NCBI RefSeq assembly: GCF_001461695.1
Contig: NZ_AUTC01000157.1
Coordinates: forward strand, 62,001-126,000
Direction of reading: 5' to 3'
Source: Sinorhizobium fredii USDA 205
GTDB taxonomy: Bacteria > Pseudomonadota > Alphaproteobacteria > Rhizobiales > Rhizobiaceae
Length of the DNA: 64,000 nucleotides
Both the position numbers and the translations under genes were made by a program. This document shows, in pieces, positions 17,323 through 25,289 of the stretch. How positions within the stretch are numbered: the first letter of the stretch is position 1; every line of letters begins with the position of its first letter. Under the pieces are notes generated by a model. That model made no database searches, was not told where the DNA came from, and saw only the letters and a list, made by a program, of their open reading frames with translations.

Positions 17323-17945
17323 CCGCGTTGCTCTTCACAAAGGGACTGCTGCTCGGGCTTGCCATCGCGGCGCCGCTCGGCCCGATCGGCACGCTTTGCA
17401 TCAGCCGTACGCTGGAACGCGGTTTCTGGGCCGGCGTCGCAGGCGGTCTCGGGACGGCGCTTGCCGATGCAACTTACGCGATGATGGCGGCGGCGGGCTT
17501 TGCGGCTTTTGCGACGTTTCTCTCGACGCTTTCCACGCCCCTCGGCCTCGTCGGCGGTGTCTTCATGCTGTGGCTCGGCTGGCGCGGATTGAGGCCCCGG
17601 CCGATTGCGGCGCCCGCCGAGATCGGCGCGCGCGACCTGCTGCACACGACGACCGCGACCTTCCTGCTGACCATGGCGAACCCGACCACGATCCTGACAT
17701 TCGCCGCGATCTTCGCGGGCCTCGGCCTTGCCGCCGTCGGCGATGGAGTGAGCGCGGCGATCGTCGTCGCCGGCGTCTTTCTCGGATCGCTCGGCTGGTG
17801 GTTTGTCTTGAGCGGCGGCGTCACGCTCGCGAAGACCAGGCTGCCTGACGGTTTTGCCGCCTGGACGTCGCGTCTTTCCGGCCTCCTCCTGATCGCTTTC
17901 GGCCTCGCCGCCCTCGCCTCGGCGGCTGCCGGTCTGGCCGAGTAG
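17319..17945 (+). CDS. LysE/RhtB-family amino-acid exporter
   Basis: 208 aa from MTALLFTKGLLLGLAIAAPL. Six hydrophobic spans. The LysE signature APLGPIGTLCISRTLERGFW is present near residue 17, and TATFLLTMANPTTILTF is the second conserved repeat. Inner-membrane efflux of an amino acid or related metabolite. The ATG overlaps the Lrp stop by 4 bp, showing translational coupling; the longer open frame is only the Lrp gene in another frame. Confidence 0.92.
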   Translation: MTALLFTKGLLLGLAIAAPLGPIGTLCISRTLERGFWAGVAGGLGTALADATYAMMAAAGFAAFATFLSTLSTPLGLVGGVFMLWLGWRGLRPRPIAAPAEIGARDLLHTTTATFLLTMANPTTILTFAAIFAGLGLAAVGDGVSAAIVVAGVFLGSLGWWFVLSGGVTLAKTRLPDGFAAWTSRLSGLLLIAFGLAALASAAAGLAE

Positions 17946-18099
17946 TGACAGCATTCGGCCGGTTCCCCAGGACGTCGCCGAACCCTGCCGCAAAAGCGCC
18001 ATTTCAACCAGAGAATTTAGCGCGCAGTGATTGCATCCGCTCGCCTATTCGAGCAAACTTATATATAACTGAGGCGAAAGATCGCGAGGAGAATCGCAG

Positions 18100-18552
18100 A
18101 TGAAGAAGAATCCCAATCCGATCGATACCTTCGTCGGTTCGCGTGTTCGAATGCGCAGATTGATGGTCGGAATGAGCCAGGAGAAACTGGCCGACGGCCT
18201 TGGCATCACGTTCCAGCAAGTGCAGAAATACGAGAAGGGCACGAACCGCATCGGCGCGAGCCGGTTGCAGGCGATTGCCGATATCCTGGGTGTTCATCCG
18301 AGCTTCTTCTTCCAGCAGGACGAAAACGCGCAGTCGCGCGAGACCGCGGCCGACGTGCACGAGTCGCACGAAATCTCGTCCTTCGTCGCCTCGAAGGAGG
18401 GTATCGCCCTCAACAGGGCTTTCCTGAAGATCGCCGATCCTGTGTTGCGGAAGAAGATCATCGCTCTCGTCGCCGCCATGGCGCAATCGGGCGAAACGGA
18501 ACAGACGGCCGTGCCGTCGGCGGCCCGCCACGCGGAGCCTTTGCACGGCTAA
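18100..18552 (+). CDS. XRE-family regulator (PraR/PhrR-like)
   Basis: 150 aa. An N-terminal HTH_3 domain (residues 9-70) has VGSRVRMRRLMVGMSQEKLA and ITFQQVQKYEKGTNRIGASR, the pattern of rhizobial PraR/PhrR regulators. The C-terminal part (HEISSFVASKEGIALNRAFL) is the usual small helical tail. The start has a GAGGAG site at a good distance. It may act on biofilm or quorum genes as PraR does, but the target here is unknown. Two stem-loops follow it (18560-18613). Confidence 0.88.
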   Translation: MKKNPNPIDTFVGSRVRMRRLMVGMSQEKLADGLGITFQQVQKYEKGTNRIGASRLQAIADILGVHPSFFFQQDENAQSRETAADVHESHEISSFVASKEGIALNRAFLKIADPVLRKKIIALVAAMAQSGETEQTAVPSAARHAEPLHG

Positions 18553-18559
18553 AGCTTGG

Positions 18560-18613
18560 GAAGCCGAGGGGTCCCGGTCATCGGCTTCAAGGGCAAGAGG
18601 CCAATCGGCCCTT
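18560..18613 (+). terminator. Two stem-loops after the XRE regulator gene
   Basis: GAAGCCGA/TCGGCTTC (18560-18588) and AAGGGC/GCCCTT (18589-18613) can form consecutive hairpins right after the XRE stop codon. Only a short ttt follows the second, so this is a possible rather than clear terminator. Confidence 0.4.
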
Positions 18614-18671
18614 TCGCATCAAGCAGCGCGCCTGTTGAAGCGATTTGCAATTTTCGCCTTGCGGAGTCCGC

Positions 18672-19400
18672 ATGAAAATCGTGTTCGTCGGTCCGACCGT
18701 CCCCGATGCGACGAAGCTGGCCGGCGACGCACTGGCGATCCGGCCGCCCGCCACACAAGGCGATATCCTCCGCGCCGTATATGACGGGGCCGCGGTCATC
18801 GGTCTGATCGATGGCAATTTCGAGTACGTCGCCCCGGTTTGGCACAAGGAAATACTCCTCGCACTCTCGCAGGGCGTGACGGTCGTTGGTGCCGCCAGCA
18901 TGGGAGCCCTGCGGGCGGCCGAATGCGCCGCCTTCGGCATGGTCGGGATCGGCGAGATCTTTCGCCAGTATATCGCCGACGAGACCGCGGACGATTCCGA
19001 GGTGGCGCTGCTGCACGCGCCGGCGGAACTCGGCTATGCGGCGCTGACCGTGCCACTCGTCAATCTGCACGCCACGCTTCGCCACCTCACGGAAAAGAAC
19101 CGCCTGACCGCCTCGGATGCGGCCGACATCGCGGCCGTGGCGGCAGGCCTGTTCTACAAGGAACGGACCTGGAACGCGATCCTCTGCCGTGCCGGGCTTT
19201 CGCCGCGCATCGATGCCGCGATGCTGCGCACCGAATATGTCGACCAGAAGCGTATCGATGCACTCGAACTTTTCGAAGCACTGCGACGGATGCCGGCGGA
19301 AAGGTGTGCGCCGCAGCAGGACTGGACCTTCAATGCGACCAGCCTCTGGGCGACAATGCTGAGCCAACTGCCAGTCACCGATGGAAAGGCGGACGTCTGA
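18672..19400 (+). CDS. TfuA-like protein, no YcaO partner nearby
   Basis: 242 aa from MKIVFVGPTVPDATK (GGAG ahead). The TfuA core is clear: RPPATQGDILRAVYDGAAVI, then GLIDGNFEYVAPVWHKEILL, then GAASMGALRAAECAAFGM. TfuA proteins work with YcaO enzymes in peptide or protein backbone modification such as trifolitoxin maturation and thioamidation. No YcaO, precursor peptide or transporter lies within the window. Neighbours are regulators, so it is an orphan here, and a partner elsewhere in the genome is likely. A RIME-like repeat follows. Confidence 0.87.
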   Translation: MKIVFVGPTVPDATKLAGDALAIRPPATQGDILRAVYDGAAVIGLIDGNFEYVAPVWHKEILLALSQGVTVVGAASMGALRAAECAAFGMVGIGEIFRQYIADETADDSEVALLHAPAELGYAALTVPLVNLHATLRHLTEKNRLTASDAADIAAVAAGLFYKERTWNAILCRAGLSPRIDAAMLRTEYVDQKRIDALELFEALRRMPAERCAPQQDWTFNATSLWATMLSQLPVTDGKADV

Positions 19401-19423
19401 ACGCCTGGGCTTTGGCTCACCGT

Positions 19424-19526
19424 CTGCATGTTTCCTTAAATCCTAGCCGATTTAAGGATAAGAACATGCAGCACTTCAAAGTGCTGCAGCGACCTTTGCG
19501 CGTCTGATGAGACGCGCGGCGCTGTG
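19424..19526. repeat. RIME-like element, copy 3 (complete)
   Basis: First palindrome ctgcatgt...acatgcag (19424-19471) has an inner ccttaaatc/gatttaagg pair. The second (19484-19526) has gcgtctgatgagacgc. Same two-palindrome layout as the copy at 5553. Between the TfuA-like gene and the PaaX-family regulator. Confidence 0.8.
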
Positions 19527-19622
19527 GTGCTCCGCAACTGCCAGCGCCGATCCCGATTGTGTTCTGCCGCTGCCCGTGAAATGTGATCAGGGGCGGCAGG
19601 CGGAGAAAAGGCGAGTCGAGGG

Positions 19623-20510
19623 ATGGCAACGGGCAAAGGGGCAGACGATCGCATCGCGGATCTCGTCGATGGCATTCTCGTCCAGACGCCGTTGAAGGCC
19701 GCCGGGTTCATCGTGACGATCTATGGAGACCTCGTGGAGCCGCGCGGCGGCGTTGTGTGGATCGGCAATCTGATCGAGACTTGCGCCGCGGTCGGCATCA
19801 GCGAGACACTGGTGCGGACGGCCGTCTCGCGGCTCGTTGCCGCTGGCCAACTGCTGGGGGAGAGAGAAGGCCGGCGCAGCTTTTACCGGCTTTCAAGAGC
19901 AGCCGGCAGCGAGTTCGCTGCCGCGGCACAGATCATTTTCGGCGGCGCTGAAGAGGAAAACTGGCAGCTCGTGCATCTGAGCGGCGCTGAGGCCGAGGAA
20001 AGGATGCAGGCGCTCGAGCGTGCCGGCTACGCGCGGCTGGACCCGCGCCTGGCGATCGGTCCGGCAAGACAGGCGGCAGGATCGGCCGACGCGCTGACCC
20101 TGCATGCCGACTCGCCCGATCCGAAGGCACTCGCTGCTTTCGTCCGGACGTACTGGAATCTCGCGCCGCACGCCGCCGCCTATCGCCTGTTCCTCGACCA
20201 GTTCCGGCCTGTTGCCGCTCTTGCACAGCAGCACCCTCTTTCACCGGCCACAGCGCTGACGATACGGCTCCTTCTGATCCATCGTTTCCGCACCGTCCTC
20301 TTGCATGATCCCCGCCTGCCCGCCGCCGCTTTGCCCCAGGATTGGCCCGGCTTGGAGGCACGCCGTCTCTTCGCCGCGCTTTACCGCCTCCTGTCGCCCG
20401 CCGCCGACGACCACCTTGGTCGTCGCTTCGTCAGTGGGTCCGGCCCGCTCCGTGCCGTGACCGAGGAGAGTGAGAAGCGTCTTTCGCTGCTCGAAACACA
20501 GACTGCTTAG
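19623..20510 (+). CDS. PaaX-family transcriptional regulator
   Basis: 295 aa. The N-terminal winged helix holds FIVTIYGDLVEPRGGVVWIG and GISETLVRTAVSRLVAAGQL, matching PaaX-type repressors. The middle and C-terminal PaaX domains follow (WQLVHLSGAEAEERMQALER and AFVRTYWNLAPHAAAYRLFL). PaaX usually senses phenylacetyl-CoA, but no paa gene lies in the window. The binding target is therefore unknown and the protein may act elsewhere. A gagg site lies directly before the start. The stop is followed at once by a RIME remnant. Confidence 0.88.
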   Translation: MATGKGADDRIADLVDGILVQTPLKAAGFIVTIYGDLVEPRGGVVWIGNLIETCAAVGISETLVRTAVSRLVAAGQLLGEREGRRSFYRLSRAAGSEFAAAAQIIFGGAEEENWQLVHLSGAEAEERMQALERAGYARLDPRLAIGPARQAAGSADALTLHADSPDPKALAAFVRTYWNLAPHAAAYRLFLDQFRPVAALAQQHPLSPATALTIRLLLIHRFRTVLLHDPRLPAAALPQDWPGLEARRLFAALYRLLSPAADDHLGRRFVSGSGPLRAVTEESEKRLSLLETQTA

Positions 20511-20533
20511 CGTCTGAAATGTGCGGCGCTGCA
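20511..20533. repeat. Remnant of a RIME-like element
   Basis: The sequence cgtctgaaatgtgcggcgct plus gcag matches only the 3' end of the second palindrome seen in the full copies. It starts on the base after the PaaX stop codon. Confidence 0.55.
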
Positions 20534-20538
20534 GGGCA

Positions 20539-21009
20539 TCACACCGGAACAGCCGTCGAATATTTCACGCTCTTCAGGGCGAAATGCGACGACGAATTCG
20601 CCACCGCGTCATGCGTCAGGATGCCGTGCATCAGCAATCGTTCGTAGTCGGCAACATCCGCCACGACGACACGCAGGAGATAGTCCCACTCACCCGACAT
20701 CGAATAGCATTCCAGCACTTCTTCGTGGCTTTCCACGAAGCGCTCGAAGCTGCGGCGCGCGACCGGGTCGTGCGATTTCATCCGCACATGGCAGAAGACA
20801 TTCAGCCCGCGCCCGACCGCCTCGGGATTGACGAGCCGGACGGTCCTTCCGAGCACGCCGGCCGTGTCGAGCGCCTTGATACGTCGCCAGCAGGAGGCCG
20901 GCGAGGCACCGACCGCCTCCGCCAGCGCGGCATGGCTGATGTCGGCCTGCTCCTGAAGGACTCTCAGGATCTTTCGGTCAACCGGATCGAGATTGAACGT
21001 ATTCATCAT
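20539..21009 (-). CDS. Lrp/AsnC-family regulator, likely activator of the 2-oxoacid dehydrogenase (BkdR-like)
   Basis: 156 aa. HTH (residues 8-60) with LDPVDRKILRVLQEQADISH and ASPASCWRRIKALDTAGVLG; effector domain with VLECYSMSGEWDYLLRVVVA. It is divergent from the E1/E2 genes with a 120 bp shared promoter region. In pseudomonads and rhizobia BkdR is an Lrp-type activator of the branched-chain dehydrogenase genes, so this role is inferred from position. A second ATG one codon downstream could also start it. Confidence 0.88.
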   Translation of the reverse strand: MMNTFNLDPVDRKILRVLQEQADISHAALAEAVGASPASCWRRIKALDTAGVLGRTVRLVNPEAVGRGLNVFCHVRMKSHDPVARRSFERFVESHEEVLECYSMSGEWDYLLRVVVADVADYERLLMHGILTHDAVANSSSHFALKSVKYSTAVPV

Positions 21010-21129
21010 AAATCTTTCGAAAATGAAACATGATCGTCAATTGGTACCGAAAATCCCGTAAGATTGAAACCGATTTGCGCCTGAGACGAGCTATTCTTCC
21101 AAATGAGGAATTCGGGAGGACATTCGAAG

Positions 21130-23208
21130 ATGGGCCAGGCTGCACTCAAACCGGACCGGCGGAACGCACCGGACGAGAGCATCGACTGGAAGAGGGTCGT
21201 GCATCTCATGCTGCTGTCCCGGGAACTCGACGAGATGGAGGAAAAGCGCCTCGTGCCGGAGAAGAAGGTCCTCTATCAGTTCTCGGCGCGCGGCCATGAC
21301 ATGGCGCAGATCCTCCTGGGCTTGAACCTCACGGGACGGCATGATGCGGCCTGCGGCTATTATCGCTCGCGGCCGCTGCTCCTGTCGCTCGGGGTCGATC
21401 CAGCCGATGCGCTCGGCTCCGCCATGGCGCGGGCCGGCGGCTATTCCGATGGCCGCGACATTGGCGTCGTCTTCAACTATCCCAATCCGAACGGCGCCTC
21501 GGCGCTGCCGATGTGCGGCGGCGTCGGATCCCAGTACACGCCGACGGCCGGATGGGCACAGGCGATCACCTATTTCAGCAAGCAGCTCAGGAATGGGGAT
21601 TACGACCGGGATGTCGCCGTCGTCCTCGGCGGCGATGGCTCGGTCGCCTCCAACGGCTTCTGGTCGGCGCTGACGGTCGCCACGACGCAAGGCCTGCCGA
21701 TGCTTTTCTATATCGAAGACAATGGCTTCGGCATTTCGGTTCCCTCCACCTTCCAGACCCCCGAGGGCAACATCGCCGCCAATCTTGCCGCCTGGAGAAA
21801 CCTGACCATTCTCGATGGCGACGGCTCAGATCCGGAGGAGGCCGCCCGGCTGACGAAGGGCGCGGTCGACCTGGTGCGCGGCGAGCGGATGCCCGTCCTG
21901 CTGCGCCTGAGGGTGCCCCGCCTCGAGGGACACAGCTTCCAGGACACCCAGACCTACAAGAGCGAAGAGCTGGTCAGAAGCGAATGGGCGCGCGATCCCT
22001 TGCCGCGGCTCAAGGATTATCTGGTTCCTGCCGTTTTGAGCGAAGAGGAATGGGAAGCGGTCGCCGGCGCTGCCAAGGCAGAGGCTGAACAGGCACGCAT
22101 CGAGGCCGAGGCCCGGCCGGTCGCAGGCCCCGAGACGGTGACCCGCAACGTCTTCTTCGAAGGTGAGATGCAGGTGATGGGCGGCCAGTACTGCGCCGGT
22201 TACCGATCGCCGGAGACGACCGAGTCGTCCCAAGGCGACGGCCAGCGGATCAACATGGTGACTGCAATCCGGCGAACCCTCGACCACGAGATGTCGCTCA
22301 ACGAAAAGGTCGTCCTGTTCGGCGAGGATATCGGCCCGAAGGGCGGCGTCCATGCCGTTACCCTCGGGCTGCAGGAAAAATACGGCACGACTCGTGTGTT
22401 CGACACCTCGCTGTCGGAAGAAGGCATCGTCGGCCGTGCGGTCGGCATGGCGCTGGCCGGGCTCGTGCCTGTGCCTGAGATCCAGTTCCGCAAGTATGCC
22501 GAGCCGGCGAGCGAGCAGATCAACGATTGCGGCACGATCCGCTGGCGGACCAACAACCGCTTCGCCGCGCCGATCGTTTTGCGCATGCCGGGCGGGTTCT
22601 TCAAATGCGGCGACCCGTGGCACAGCCAGACGAACGAAGTCGCCTTCGTCCATCAGCCCGGCTGGAAGGTCGCCGTTCCGTCCAACGCCGAGGATGCCGT
22701 CGGGCTACTGCGCACGTCGTTGCGCGGCAACGACCCGGTGATCTTCTTCGAGCATCGCGCCATGCTGGATCATGCCTGGGCGCGGCGCCCCTATCCCGGC
22801 GACGCTTTCGCGCTGCCCTTCGGCAAGGCGAAGTTCACGCGCCAAGGCAGCGACATCACCGTCGTCACCTGGGGCGCCATGGTGCACCGCTGCGAAGAGG
22901 CCGCGGAGGGGATTTCCGCCGATGTGATCGACCTCAGGACATTGATGCCATGGGACCGCAACGCGGTGCTTTCCTCGGTCCGTCGCACGCGCCGCTGCCT
23001 CATCGTCCACGAGGATCTCGGCACCGGCGGCTTCGGGGCGGAAATCGCCGCAGCCGTCGCCGACGAAGCCTTCATCGATCTCGATGCCCCGGTTTCGCGG
23101 CTAACCATGCCCGATATCCCAAGCCCCCATAATCCGGTTCTGCTCGACTGGGCGGTCCCCTCGACGGAGCGGATTCGCCGGAAAATCACCGACCTGCTGG
23201 AGTATTGA
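21130..23208 (+). CDS. Fused E1 alpha/beta subunit of a branched-chain 2-oxoacid dehydrogenase
   Basis: 692 aa. Residues 1-340 form the alpha (thiamine diphosphate) part, with GDGSVASNGFW then IEDNGFGI completing the GDG...N motif. Residues 375-690 form the beta part, with ETTESS linker, LFGEDIGPKGGVHAVTLGLQ and FRKYAEPASEQINDCGTIRW. The two chains, usually separate proteins, are in one frame here. The ATG at 21130 follows GGGAGGA; the frame opens 9 codons earlier. It decarboxylates branched-chain 2-oxoacids, giving isovaleryl-CoA for the leucine operon. The downstream E2 starts two bases after its stop. Confidence 0.9.
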   Translation: MGQAALKPDRRNAPDESIDWKRVVHLMLLSRELDEMEEKRLVPEKKVLYQFSARGHDMAQILLGLNLTGRHDAACGYYRSRPLLLSLGVDPADALGSAMARAGGYSDGRDIGVVFNYPNPNGASALPMCGGVGSQYTPTAGWAQAITYFSKQLRNGDYDRDVAVVLGGDGSVASNGFWSALTVATTQGLPMLFYIEDNGFGISVPSTFQTPEGNIAANLAAWRNLTILDGDGSDPEEAARLTKGAVDLVRGERMPVLLRLRVPRLEGHSFQDTQTYKSEELVRSEWARDPLPRLKDYLVPAVLSEEEWEAVAGAAKAEAEQARIEAEARPVAGPETVTRNVFFEGEMQVMGGQYCAGYRSPETTESSQGDGQRINMVTAIRRTLDHEMSLNEKVVLFGEDIGPKGGVHAVTLGLQEKYGTTRVFDTSLSEEGIVGRAVGMALAGLVPVPEIQFRKYAEPASEQINDCGTIRWRTNNRFAAPIVLRMPGGFFKCGDPWHSQTNEVAFVHQPGWKVAVPSNAEDAVGLLRTSLRGNDPVIFFEHRAMLDHAWARRPYPGDAFALPFGKAKFTRQGSDITVVTWGAMVHRCEEAAEGISADVIDLRTLMPWDRNAVLSSVRRTRRCLIVHEDLGTGGFGAEIAAAVADEAFIDLDAPVSRLTMPDIPSPHNPVLLDWAVPSTERIRRKITDLLEY

Positions 23209-23210
23209 GG

Positions 23211-24443
23211 ATGGACGAATTCATCGACATCAACGTCCCCGTCGAGCAGGAGGGGACGAAGGCGGTCGTCCGCAACTGGCTCAAGAAAATCGGCGAGAGC
23301 GTGAAATCGGGCGACCCGCTGGTCGAGCTCGAAACCGACAAAGTAACCCAGGAAGTCCCCGCCCCCGCCGACGGCTTCCTTACCGAAATCCTCATGGAGA
23401 ACGGCGACGATGCCCTGCCCGGCGCCATTCTCGGCCGCATCGGCAGTCGGGCTGCCGGGGACGACCGTTCAGCCCCGCCTGCGCCGGCGGCCACGTTGGA
23501 GATGTCGTCTTCCCCTCCCCAGCCTCCGCATTTTTCACCGGCCGTGCGCAGCGCCGCGCAAGAATATGGGATAGACCCTGCTGCCGTTCCCGGCACCGGC
23601 CGGGACGGCCGCGTCACCCGCGCCGACATGGACAGGGCCTTTGCCGCCAAGGCGGAGCGCTCCGCAGTTGCAGCCGAAGCCAAGACACCCGAGCCGCCGA
23701 CGGCACCCGCTCCAAAGATCGCCCCTGCCGACATGGGGACGACGCAGGGTTCCCGCAAGATACCACATAGCGCCATGCGCACCGCGATCGCCACGCACAT
23801 GCTGCAGTCGGTGACGACCGCGCCGCATGTCACGGCCGTTTTCGAAGCCGATTTTTCAGCGATCATGCGCCACCGGGATGCGCATAAGGCGAAGCTGGGG
23901 GCGGAAGTTATCACTCTCTCGTATACGGCCTATATCGTTTCCGCCTGCGTCGTGGCAATGCGCGCCGTCCCCGAGGTCAACAGCCGCTGGCATGACGATG
24001 CGCTCGAAGTGTTCGACGACGTCAATATCGGCGTCGGAACCGCCCTTGGTGACAAAGGCCTGATCGTGCCGGTGATCCCCCAGGCCCAGCACCTCTCGTT
24101 CGCCGACATTGCGGCGAAGGTGCAGGAACTGACGGCACGGGCGCGATCGAACACGCTCAGCGCCGCGGATGTGAGGGGCGGCACCTTCACGATTTCCAAT
24201 CACGGCGTATCGGGATCATTGCTCGCGGCGCCGATCATCATCAACCAGCCGCAATCGGCGATCCTCGGCGTCGGAAAGCTCGAGAAGCGGGTTGTCGTCC
24301 GCGAGGTCGACGGCGTCGACACGATCCAAGTCCGGCCGATGGCCTATGTGTCGCTGACCATCGATCACCGGGCGCTCGACGGCCACCAGACGAACATGTG
24401 GCTCACCCATTTCGTCCAGAGCCTCGAGAACTGGCCGCAATGA
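23211..24443 (+). CDS. Dihydrolipoyl acyltransferase (E2) of the branched-chain 2-oxoacid dehydrogenase
   Basis: 410 aa. A single lipoyl domain (residues 1-75) has the lipoyl lysine in LETDKVTQEVPAP. A peripheral subunit-binding domain follows (AVRSAAQEYGIDPAAVPGTG). The catalytic domain (about 190-410) ends with TIDHRALDGHQTN, the HxxxDG active site. It transfers the acyl group to CoA. The start at 23211 is two bases after the E1 stop and GAGG precedes it. No E3 (dihydrolipoamide dehydrogenase) gene follows; the E3 is presumably shared and encoded elsewhere. Confidence 0.93.
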   Translation: MDEFIDINVPVEQEGTKAVVRNWLKKIGESVKSGDPLVELETDKVTQEVPAPADGFLTEILMENGDDALPGAILGRIGSRAAGDDRSAPPAPAATLEMSSSPPQPPHFSPAVRSAAQEYGIDPAAVPGTGRDGRVTRADMDRAFAAKAERSAVAAEAKTPEPPTAPAPKIAPADMGTTQGSRKIPHSAMRTAIATHMLQSVTTAPHVTAVFEADFSAIMRHRDAHKAKLGAEVITLSYTAYIVSACVVAMRAVPEVNSRWHDDALEVFDDVNIGVGTALGDKGLIVPVIPQAQHLSFADIAAKVQELTARARSNTLSAADVRGGTFTISNHGVSGSLLAAPIIINQPQSAILGVGKLEKRVVVREVDGVDTIQVRPMAYVSLTIDHRALDGHQTNMWLTHFVQSLENWPQ

Positions 24444-24473
24444 GCAAATCCCATGACTGCGACGTGGTTGTCA

Positions 24474-24501
24474 CTCGGCCGGCGGGTTGCCGCCACCCGA
24501 G
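24474..24501 (+). terminator. Hairpin after the E2 gene
   Basis: CTCGG-cc-GGCGG-gttg-CCGCC-ac-CCGAG folds into a stem-loop 30 bases after the E2 stop. No strong T-run follows directly, but ATTTTT and ATTTTTT occur within 40 bases. Confidence 0.45.
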
Positions 24502-24652
24502 ATCACGATTGCCGAGGATTTTTCAGCCCATTTTTTACGCAGACAAGCGCGCATCATAAGGCAATAGCCTTATTTTTATGCATTTTGATAAGCCGCAAAT
24601 TATTTAGGCAGAGACATCTTGCGAAACTTGCTGCACTGCATCATGATGGAGC

Positions 24653-25243
24653 ATGCCCCATCGAGACCTGACCATTTTAGTCATTGACGAGAACGCCATT
24701 CGCGCCTCGATCATCGAGGAAGGCCTGCGCGAAGCGGGCCACGGCAATGTCACGGTCATCCACGAAGTCCACGGGGTGGCGCGCATCATCGAGACGTTGC
24801 AGCCGGACGTGATCGTCATCGATATCGAAAACCCCAACCGGGACATGATGGAGCACCTCTTCCAGCTGACGCGCACGGTTGGCAGGCCGATCGCCATGTT
24901 TGTCGACCGCTCCGACACCGCCTCGATCGAGGCAGCGGTCGAGGCCGGCGTCTCGGCCTACGTGATCGATGGGCTGCGGAAGGAACGCGTCAAGCCCATC
25001 CTCGACATGGCCGTTAGCCGCTTCAATGCCTTCAGCCGGCTGCAGCGCGAGCTTGCCGAGGCAAAATCGGCCCTCGAGGAACGCAAGCTGGTCGAGCGCG
25101 CCAAGGGCATCCTCATGAAAATGCGAGGGCTTTCAGAAGAGGAGGCCTTCGCGCTGCTTCGCCAGACCGCGATGAACGAGAAGAAGAAGATTTCGGAAAT
25201 CGCGCAGAGCGTGGTCACCGCCGCCGGATTGCTGATCCGATGA
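24653..25243 (+). CDS. nasT: NasT: ANTAR-domain antitermination regulator of nitrate assimilation
   Basis: 196 aa. N-terminal receiver-like domain (LTILVIDENAIRASIIEEGL, VIVIDIENPNRD; an acidic Asp pocket is present, no linked kinase seen). C-terminal ANTAR RNA-binding domain (residues 135-190) with RAKGILMKMRGLSEEEAFAL, the ANTAR signature. With NasS it forms a nitrate-sensing pair: NasS releases NasT when nitrate or nitrite binds, and NasT then prevents termination in target leaders. NasS starts 47 bp downstream. Confidence 0.93.
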   Translation: MPHRDLTILVIDENAIRASIIEEGLREAGHGNVTVIHEVHGVARIIETLQPDVIVIDIENPNRDMMEHLFQLTRTVGRPIAMFVDRSDTASIEAAVEAGVSAYVIDGLRKERVKPILDMAVSRFNAFSRLQRELAEAKSALEERKLVERAKGILMKMRGLSEEEAFALLRQTAMNEKKKISEIAQSVVTAAGLLIR

Positions 25244-25289
25244 ACGACGGACGCCAGCCGCACCGAGCAGCGCGTCGGGAGAGACCGGA

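Noticed and set aside
18672..20510. A YcaO partner or precursor peptide for the TfuA-like protein
   Set aside because: No YcaO-type ATP-binding motifs or small Cys/Ser-rich ORF was found nearby or elsewhere in the window.
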